In this document: in pieces, positions 12,916 to 17,189 of the stretch
Numbering within the stretch: position 1 is the first letter of the stretch
How the letters are laid out: each line of letters begins with the position of its first letter
Assembly (NCBI GenBank): GCA_041645435.1
Contig: JBAZQB010000014.1
Location: 1 to 17,189 of the forward strand
From: Methanoregula sp.
GTDB taxonomy: Archaea > Halobacteriota > Methanomicrobia > Methanomicrobiales > Methanospirillaceae
Reading direction: 5' to 3'
DNA length: 17,189 nucleotides
The notes under the pieces: model-generated
Database searches by the model: none
What the model was told of the DNA's origin: nothing
The model's input: only the letters and a program-made list of their open reading frames with translations
Made by a program: the position numbers and the translations under genes

Positions 12916-13035
12916 TCTCCCCAAGCATCGAGTATTCAAAAGTAACACAATGTGGACAACCATTCATAGGCACAATAACATCTGATACCCAAAAATGAGT
13001 TATAGTAGCATTGATAAAGAATTTAAGGCGTTCGA
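12887..13035 (-). pseudogene. Possible 3' fragment of a gene interrupted by the transposon
   Basis: On the minus strand a frame is open from the left inverted repeat down to a stop at 12887-12889. It contains FFINATITHFWVSDVIVPM and GCPHCVTFEYSMLGEIKKSC, which look protein-like with a CxxC knuckle. Reading upstream it passes through the 19-bp repeat to an ATG at 13058-13060, but that start has no ribosome binding site. I infer the C-terminal end of a gene whose front part lies beyond 17188. An alternative is a complete 57-aa gene, 12887-13060. Confidence 0.3.
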
Positions 13036-13054
13036 GGTAGTGTATCAGTTTGAA
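13036..13054 (+). repeat. Left terminal inverted repeat (19 bp)
   Basis: GGTAGTGTATCAGTTTGAA is the exact reverse complement of 17170-17188. Sequence identity stops on both sides: AAT against TTT inside, and outside A13035 (complement T) against G17189. The eight bases before it, GCGTTCGA (13028-13035), are the predicted target duplication. Confidence 0.8.
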
Positions 13055-13068
13055 AATCATTTTTATTA

Positions 13069-13097
13069 TTGCGAATGATTCTCATTTAAAATATAAT
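13069..13097 (+). promoter_or_regulatory. Promoter with Fur-box-like palindrome in the spacer
   Basis: TTGCGA (13069-13074), a 17-base spacer and TATAAT (13092-13097) form a good sigma-70 promoter toward the Panacea gene. The palindrome AATGA-TTC-TCATT (13074-13086) fills the spacer and matches the core of Fur boxes. A second inverted repeat, TTGAC-N6-GTCAA (13113-13128), follows. Either could be the operator of this unit. The palindrome could also act on the minus strand. Confidence 0.5.
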
Positions 13098-13216
13098 ATA
13101 AGCGGTATTTTCTTGACTTCTGTGTCAAATGTCCTATTTTAAGTTGACAAGATAATTCCTTCACAATCAAGTTAACCTCCTGATGTGCCGATAAAGGAAT
13201 GAGTGGAGGAGAGTCC

Positions 13217-13687
13217 ATGATAGAAAAAACCAGGCAATTAATTGCCTACCTGATCCAAAATCACCCATTCCCCTCCATTACAAGCCTAATGAAACTTTCT
13301 TATATAGTGGACCTCGTATCAGTCAGAAAAGTTGACGAACAAATTTCCGATTTTGAATATATACGATTTAAATATGGTCCTTTTGACAAAAGAATCTATG
13401 AGTACGTACATGATTTATTGGATAGTGGAGTAATCGTAGAAGATTCGGCGATTACCCAGGCAGGTGAGGTTGTGGTATATGAATTTGACGAAGGTGCTAA
13501 TTTATCTTTCTCAGAGATAACCAGTGAAGAAAAAAATATAATAGATGGAATTTTAGATACATTGGGTGGCTATGGTCCTAAAGCTCTTGTTGACTTAACT
13601 TATAAAACAAAACCAATGGAGAAGATTGGAGCAAAGCAAAATAATGAAGTTGGGTTAAATGAAAGATTGGATTTAAGGGCTAAATAG
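13217..13687 (+). CDS. Panacea/DUF4065 (GepA/SocA-like) antitoxin-type protein
   Basis: This is a 156-residue protein. LMKLSYIVDLVSVRKVDEQ (residues 24-42), FEYIRFKYGPFDKRIYEYV and a C-terminal LVDLTYKTKPME match the Panacea domain, a broadly used antitoxin domain that neutralises many unrelated toxins by direct binding. No separate DNA-binding domain is seen. ATG 13217 is preferred because GGAGGAGAG at 13205-13213 is correctly spaced; the in-frame ATG at 13199 has its AAAGGA too close. It is followed without a gap by the 166-aa gene, its probable toxin partner. It lies just inside the left end of the transposon, downstream of a strong promoter. Confidence 0.8.
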   Translation: MIEKTRQLIAYLIQNHPFPSITSLMKLSYIVDLVSVRKVDEQISDFEYIRFKYGPFDKRIYEYVHDLLDSGVIVEDSAITQAGEVVVYEFDEGANLSFSEITSEEKNIIDGILDTLGGYGPKALVDLTYKTKPMEKIGAKQNNEVGLNERLDLRAK

Positions 13688-14188
13688 TTGAATGATTTAT
13701 CAGATGAAGAACTTTTATGTAAGATTACGTCACGTAGCGCATATCGCGATGAAAAATCAATAGAAAATAGAAAACCAACACCCCCACCTAAACCAAAATT
13801 TAAATTAGCTGGCGGGGAAATAGATGAACAATATCTTTTCTATGTTTTAACCACAACAGGTGGTGCTTGCAGGGAAAGGGTTACACTAATTATTAATCCA
13901 GAACATTGGGAGGAAAGAATTGCTGGTCCTTATTTACAGGAAGTTTCATATTGCGATTTACGAAAACATGAACTATTGACAAAGGAAGATATATTAGAAA
14001 AAAGCAAAGATAAAGAAAATGGATTTAAATATATAGCTAAATTATGTGATTTAAAATGCCGAGAATTACGAAAGGTGCACATTAAACTACGAAAAGACCC
14101 TACTGTTTCTCAAGAAATAAAAGAGATAGTGGGAATTAGTTTGTCTGACATTATTCCTGATAAAATTATGGAAGAATTAGGAATTTAA
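13688..14188 (+). CDS. Unknown 166-aa protein, candidate toxin paired with Panacea
   Basis: The start is TTG 13688, immediately after the Panacea stop, with AAGGG upstream; no ATG fits as well. An N-terminal charged segment (SDEELLCKITSRSAYRDEK) and a Pro/Lys linker (KPTPPPKPKFK, residues 29-39) lead to EQYLFYVLTTTGGACRERVTL and a charged helical C-terminal half (KYIAKLCDLKCRELRKVHIKLRKD). No known toxin fold is recognised by eye. The toxin role is inferred only from pairing with a Panacea gene. The gene is very AT-rich and ends five bases before the convergent transposase stop. Confidence 0.65.
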   Translation: MNDLSDEELLCKITSRSAYRDEKSIENRKPTPPPKPKFKLAGGEIDEQYLFYVLTTTGGACRERVTLIINPEHWEERIAGPYLQEVSYCDLRKHELLTKEDILEKSKDKENGFKYIAKLCDLKCRELRKVHIKLRKDPTVSQEIKEIVGISLSDIIPDKIMEELGI

Positions 14189-14193
14189 TTATT

Positions 14194-15024
14194 TCAATTC
14201 ACCAACCCCGCAATTTCCTCCAAACTCCAAACATGATCTGAAATCCCTGCTTCCATGGCCGGGGTTACTCTAAGGCTTTTATGGATTCTCCCGAAATTGT
14301 AGAACATGAAATGCAGGGATACTGCATGAGCCAGATTCTCCACCTTTTTTGAAAAGGCATTGGTGAGTCGGGTAAATCTTCTCATGCTCATCCTCATGGT
14401 GAGGTTCTGGCGCTCTGCGTAGCTGGTGGAGATATGCTTGCGGTCAGGATTGCCGGAGATGATTTCTTTCTTACTTCCGGTAAACTTGGCTGGACTATAC
14501 CGCTTCTCGACCTTTTGTTCCGTACTCTCCCCATATATTTTAACCAACATAGCGTAATCAATATCTGCACCAAAAGCGCTTTCAACCGCCGTTAGATAAG
14601 CCCTATGACCATCTGTGGTAAGCTGAACCCTATGGCTAAACCTTGTGGCTACATCTTCCATAAACACAGAGGCGGTTTCTGCGTCTCGATTACCTACAAG
14701 GAAGGCGGGGACAAGTTTACTATCGGCGCAAATGGCCGTCCAGGTCCACACATCGCCGTAGCCAAGTTGACCTTTCTTGTCGGCGGGTACATTTTTCTCT
14801 TTAGAATAGCAGAATGACCAAATTTCATCGCATTGAAGGCGGGTACACTTGAGGTCTCGCAATGCCTGGTTCTGGTATTCGGCGCAAGCCTTGCCAACAT
14901 CTACCAGAAGCTTAACGACCGTATTAATGGCCGTATCGGTAATGCGGGCCGTAGCCCTCAGGCTGTTACCCTCTACCAAGCAACCGATGATTTGTGCCCG
15001 TTTTTGTATACTCAATCTGTTCAT
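14194..15024 (-). CDS. IS1-family transposase (single ORF)
   Basis: This is a 276-residue DDE transposase. The N-terminal HTH (KRAQIIGCLVEGNSLRATAR..TAINTVVKLL) spans 8-40. CDEIWSF carries the first Asp (66), TTDGHRAYL the second (138), and SYAERQNLTMRMSMRRFTRL the Glu (204); FYNFGRIHKSLRVTPAMEAG is the IS1 C-terminal signature. Classic IS1 makes this protein by frameshift from two ORFs, whereas here it is one uninterrupted frame. Met at 15024 is taken as the start because the family begins MNRLS; the frame extends upstream to 15060. It lies between the two passenger operons, convergent with the left one and divergent from the right one. Confidence 0.93.
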   Translation of the reverse strand: MNRLSIQKRAQIIGCLVEGNSLRATARITDTAINTVVKLLVDVGKACAEYQNQALRDLKCTRLQCDEIWSFCYSKEKNVPADKKGQLGYGDVWTWTAICADSKLVPAFLVGNRDAETASVFMEDVATRFSHRVQLTTDGHRAYLTAVESAFGADIDYAMLVKIYGESTEQKVEKRYSPAKFTGSKKEIISGNPDRKHISTSYAERQNLTMRMSMRRFTRLTNAFSKKVENLAHAVSLHFMFYNFGRIHKSLRVTPAMEAGISDHVWSLEEIAGLVN

Positions 15025-15171
15025 AATGACTATTATGCTTGAGCGCAAAGGGTATGTCAAGAAAATAATGATTGTTTTGAAAAAAAATGTTTATTAGATA
15101 TTTCTATATGTTACAAGTATATTACCTTTTAATGTGGCTATGTTTTTACATTGACTAACGATCAGTTTGCG

Positions 15172-15216
15172 AAATTGCGCAATTTTTATTGACAGAAATG
15201 GGGGGTCTATGATAAA
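15172..15216 (+). promoter_or_regulatory. Operator palindrome and promoter for HTH-IrrE gene
   Basis: AAATTGC-GCAATTT (15172-15185) is a perfect 14-bp palindrome immediately upstream of TTGACA (15189-15194), which is followed after 16 bases by GATAAA (15211-15216). The layout suits autorepression by the HTH protein encoded at 15240. Confidence 0.5.
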
Positions 15217-15239
15217 GGTTTCCTTGGGGGGATGCGAAG

Positions 15240-16382
15240 ATGATCATTGATGATTTTAATACTCCAGGGCAATTCATTGAAGCCCTGATAGAAGAGCGCG
15301 GATGGACGCAGCGATTATTAGCTGCCATGTTGGGGGTAAGTGGAACTATTTTAAATCGGCTCATTACAAACAAACTCTCTGTTACTGCTGAAATGGCCAT
15401 AGCACTAGGGGAGATATTTGAATTTGAGCCAGTGGCGCTTTTGAATCTCCAAAATAAATATAACCTTGCCAAAGCTCGCATATCAATACGCCCTGACCCC
15501 GATAGGGCTACACGCGCCGCTCTTTTTGGCGGATTACCTGTGGCGGAAATGATTAAAAGAGGATGGATTAATGCTGCTGATGTACGTGATTTCCCAAAGG
15601 TTGAAAAAGCGCTAGCAATATTTTTTGGTGTAGAATCAATTAATGAAATTGAAATCCTCCCCCATGCCAATAAGAAGACCGATACATTCACACCAGCTAC
15701 TCCTGTACAATTAGCGTGGATTTACCGTGTAAAACAAATCGCCAGCGAGATGCTTGCGGCTCGCTATTCACCAGCCGCAGGGCGTAATTCTGTCAACCGC
15801 CTAAACGAGTTGCTTTCAGCACAGGAAGAAGTTAGGAAGGTGCCTCGTATTCTTACTGAAAGCGGTATTAGATTTGTTGTTGTCGAATCTTTATCATCCG
15901 CTAAGATAGATGGTGTTTGTTTCTGGTTAAACGATCAGTCGCCAGTAATAGGCATGTCCTTACGCTATGATCGAATTGATAATTTTTGGTTTGTTCTTCG
16001 CCATGAACTTGAGCACGTTTTGCAACGCCATGGGCAAAATAACATCTATATGTTGGATGCAGAATTAGAGGGTGAAAATGCCGGAACAGGCGACAACATC
16101 GCACAGGAAGAGCGTATAGCCAATGAGGCAGCTGCCGAATTTTGCGTCCCCCAGGAAAAGATAGACAGTTTTATCGCTCGCAAGGCCCCTTTTTTTCGTG
16201 AGAGAGATATCATTGGTATATCCCGCATATTACAAATCCATCCCGGCTTAATTGCCGGGCAATTACAATATAGAACTGGCAGATATGATCTTTTCCGAAA
16301 ATTTTTAGTCAAAATTCGCTCTCATGTATCACCAGGAGCGATGACTGATGGGTGGGGAGATGTATATCCTGTCGGCCTATAA
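15240..16382 (+). CDS. XRE-HTH / ImmA-IrrE metallopeptidase fusion regulator
   Basis: This is a 380-residue protein. Residues 10-75 form a HigA/XRE-type helix-turn-helix (WTQRLLAAMLGVSGTILNRL, then LSVTAEMAIALGEIF). The C-terminal part carries the ImmA/IrrE zinc peptidase: FVLRHELEHVLQRHG (His255, Glu256, His259) and ERIANEAAAEFCVP, with Glu291 the likely third ligand. Such proteins act as regulator-proteases in phage immunity or as antitoxin-like parts of COG2856 toxin-antitoxin pairs. ATG 15240 follows GGGGGGA. The stop TAA lies within the binding site of the next gene, so the two form one operon; the palindrome before the promoter suggests autoregulation. Confidence 0.85.
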   Translation: MIIDDFNTPGQFIEALIEERGWTQRLLAAMLGVSGTILNRLITNKLSVTAEMAIALGEIFEFEPVALLNLQNKYNLAKARISIRPDPDRATRAALFGGLPVAEMIKRGWINAADVRDFPKVEKALAIFFGVESINEIEILPHANKKTDTFTPATPVQLAWIYRVKQIASEMLAARYSPAAGRNSVNRLNELLSAQEEVRKVPRILTESGIRFVVVESLSSAKIDGVCFWLNDQSPVIGMSLRYDRIDNFWFVLRHELEHVLQRHGQNNIYMLDAELEGENAGTGDNIAQEERIANEAAAEFCVPQEKIDSFIARKAPFFRERDIIGISRILQIHPGLIAGQLQYRTGRYDLFRKFLVKIRSHVSPGAMTDGWGDVYPVGL

Positions 16383-16395
16383 AGAGGAGAATGTA

Positions 16396-16872
16396 ATGGC
16401 AAATAAACAGATACTAGCGCAGCGGATGTATCGTCTTTACAAAGAAAAAACCGGAATTAAAGAGGTAGACCCGAAAGAAGTTGCTAAGTTTGCATTGGAG
16501 CACGGGTGGACACCTCCAAAGCCCATTTCTATTCTCGATCGGGTCGCAAAAGAATTTACTCAGGCAATGCGCGTAGAAATGAGGTACGATAAAAAAACTC
16601 GCAAGCCATATCGTGCCAATCATGCCGTCGAATATAAACAAGGTCACTTCTTTTGGGTAGATATTGATGAAGCAGAGCGACACCACATGCAAAAAAGCCT
16701 TATTTCGAGGCGTGAGCAAATGGTGGGTGATGGCTATTCATTAACTTTGGATGCTGATCATTGGAACGGTGTTAATCCCGGTGAACAGCCCATCAATGTG
16801 CCTATGGATTTTAGAGAGGACATCGCAGAAAGGAAAGCTGCCGACTTTGACAAAAAGAAAAAGATAAGCTAA
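16396..16872 (+). CDS. Conserved 158-aa partner of the HTH-IrrE gene
   Basis: ATG 16396 has AAAGAGGAG correctly spaced; the longer frame from 16348 overlaps the previous gene. KQILAQRMYRLYKEKTGIKEVDP begins the protein. FTQAMRVEMRYDKKTRKPYR and HHMQKSLISRREQMVGDG form the conserved core, and a charged Lys-rich tail (DFDKKKKIS) ends it. I recall this family as a hypothetical protein next to ImmA/IrrE genes, but its activity is not known. Toxin or substrate of the upstream peptidase is an inference from operon structure. It is convergent with, and overlaps by three bases, the small basic gene. Confidence 0.7.
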   Translation: MANKQILAQRMYRLYKEKTGIKEVDPKEVAKFALEHGWTPPKPISILDRVAKEFTQAMRVEMRYDKKTRKPYRANHAVEYKQGHFFWVDIDEAERHHMQKSLISRREQMVGDGYSLTLDADHWNGVNPGEQPINVPMDFREDIAERKAADFDKKKKIS

Positions 16873-17123
16873 TCGTTCTCACTTTTTTTCCATCTTGCAC
16901 GGGCCGCAAGTTGAGCAATTTCTTTGCGCTGTTCAGGCGTCAATTTATCGGCGCGCGCTTTTCCGCCCTTCTTACCACCCAATTTTCCCAATGCGACAGC
17001 GTGAGGATTCTTCTCGGAAGGTTCTTCGGTGGGTTCACCCTCTGTAGCTATCTCGACAATCTTCTTTGCCAAGACATTCAGATCACGGGGGCGCTTCGGC
17101 TTCTTGCTTGATTGGTCAGGCAT
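16869..17123 (-). CDS. Small basic KGG-type nucleic-acid-binding protein (84 aa)
   Basis: KPKRPRDLNVLAKKIVEIAT, then an acidic spacer (EGEPTEEPSE), and GKLGGKKGGKARADKLTPEQ with RARWKK at the end. This belongs to a widespread small family with KGGKAR and ARARW motifs, resembling histone-H1-like basic tails, and probably binds DNA or RNA. It is transcribed from the right transposon end inward. A promoter whose -10 box ends six bases before the ATG, with no ribosome binding site, suggests a leaderless message. Confidence 0.75.
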   Translation of the reverse strand: MPDQSSKKPKRPRDLNVLAKKIVEIATEGEPTEEPSEKNPHAVALGKLGGKKGGKARADKLTPEQRKEIAQLAARARWKKSEND

Positions 17124-17129
17124 GGTTAG

Positions 17130-17158
17130 ATTATGCCTGAGCTTTCCCTAAAAATCAA
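17130..17158 (-). promoter_or_regulatory. Promoter of the KGG gene, possibly leaderless
   Basis: On the minus strand TTGATT (17153-17158), a 17-base spacer and CATAAT (17130-17135) precede ATG 17123 by only six bases. Transcription would start at or next to the A of ATG. The -35 box lies 11 bases from the right inverted repeat. Confidence 0.5.
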
Positions 17159-17169
17159 TCCCCCAAAAA

Positions 17170-17188
17170 TTCAAACTGATACACTACC
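17170..17188 (-). repeat. Right terminal inverted repeat (19 bp)
   Basis: TTCAAACTGATACACTACC is the exact reverse complement of 13036-13054. One base (G17189) follows before the window ends; it equals the first base of the predicted 8- or 9-bp target duplication. Confidence 0.8.
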
Positions 17189-17189
17189 G

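Larger units (their letters stand above)
13036..17188. mobile_element. 4.15-kb IS1-family transposon with TA-like passengers
   Basis: It is bounded by a perfect 19-bp inverted repeat. Inside are an IS1-family DDE transposase (14194-15024, minus) and passenger genes: a Panacea-domain gene with an unknown partner on the left, and HTH-IrrE, a 158-aa partner and a small basic protein on the right. The repeat starts GGTAGTG, close to the canonical IS1 ends GGTAATG/GGTGATG. The single-ORF transposase fits IS1 subgroups known to reach several kb with passengers. No copy of the repeat lies close to the transposase, so the transposase most likely uses these outer ends. The target-site duplication cannot be seen because only one base of right flank is present. 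Confidence 0.65.

Noticed and set aside
14188..15069. Transposase as a small IS with ends next to the gene
   Set aside because: Only a 7-bp complementary match (ATTATTT 14188-14194 / AAATAAT 15063-15069) is found, with no target duplication. The perfect 19-bp repeat at 13036 and 17188 is far better support for the ends.
1..17189. tRNA or rRNA genes
   Set aside because: No cloverleaf with a T-loop GTTCGA/TTC signature in proper context and no rRNA-like conserved segments were seen. GCGTTCGA at 13028 lacks the remaining arms.

Overview
The window reads as phage-type DNA (a prophage, phage contig or related mobile island) joined to a separate, AT-richer transposable segment. From about 413 to 12713 nearly every gene lies on the + strand. 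The genes are short and often overlap by 1-4 bases (ATGA, TAATG), most have a purine-rich ribosome binding site, and many match small orphan families known from phages and prophages. Two candidate lipoproteins and an IS1-family transposase suggest a Gram-negative host. A Desulfobacterota-like anaerobe would fit, but I cannot fix the taxon from this sequence.

Layout. (1) 1-374: the 3' end of a gene made of 51/54-bp tandem repeats encoding Cys-rich repeats. (2) 413-772: a small exported HExxH protein. (3) 773-1918: a gene-poor, structured stretch around a NUMOD4-HNH homing endonuclease gene. (4) 1919-5233: a run of about 14 tiny genes, including zinc-ribbon and single-TM proteins. Three of these (2161-2319, 4665-4832, 5153-5233) encode fewer than 60 residues. 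(5) 5237-7653: a recombination-type module, with a PD-(D/E)XK exonuclease carrying Fe-S-type cysteines and a 361-aa protein in the position of an annealing protein. A second NUMOD4-HNH gene sits between them. (6) 7688-8869: membrane, lipoprotein and small phage proteins with a terminator. (7) 9008-11079: an ASCH-domain protein, an HNH endonuclease whose first ~22 residues copy the start of the next gene, a DNA methyltransferase, and a radical SAM gene cut off just after its CxxxCxxC motif beside an 11-bp tandem duplication. (8) 11136-12713: more zinc-ribbon and coiled-coil small proteins.

The most interesting part is 13036-17188. A perfect 19-bp inverted repeat (GGTAGTGTATCAGTTTGAA and its complement) brackets 4153 bp holding an IS1-family single-ORF transposase and passenger genes. 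Left of the transposase are a Panacea/DUF4065 antitoxin-like gene and an unknown 166-aa partner. Right of it are an XRE-HTH/ImmA-IrrE metallopeptidase, a 158-aa partner and a small basic KGG-type protein. The repeat begins like canonical IS1 ends (GGTAATG/GGTGATG). I infer an IS1-family transposon carrying two toxin-antitoxin-like modules, inserted at the edge of the phage region, perhaps into a minus-strand gene whose 3' end remains at 12887-13035. The right flank is only one base long, so the target-site duplication cannot be confirmed here.
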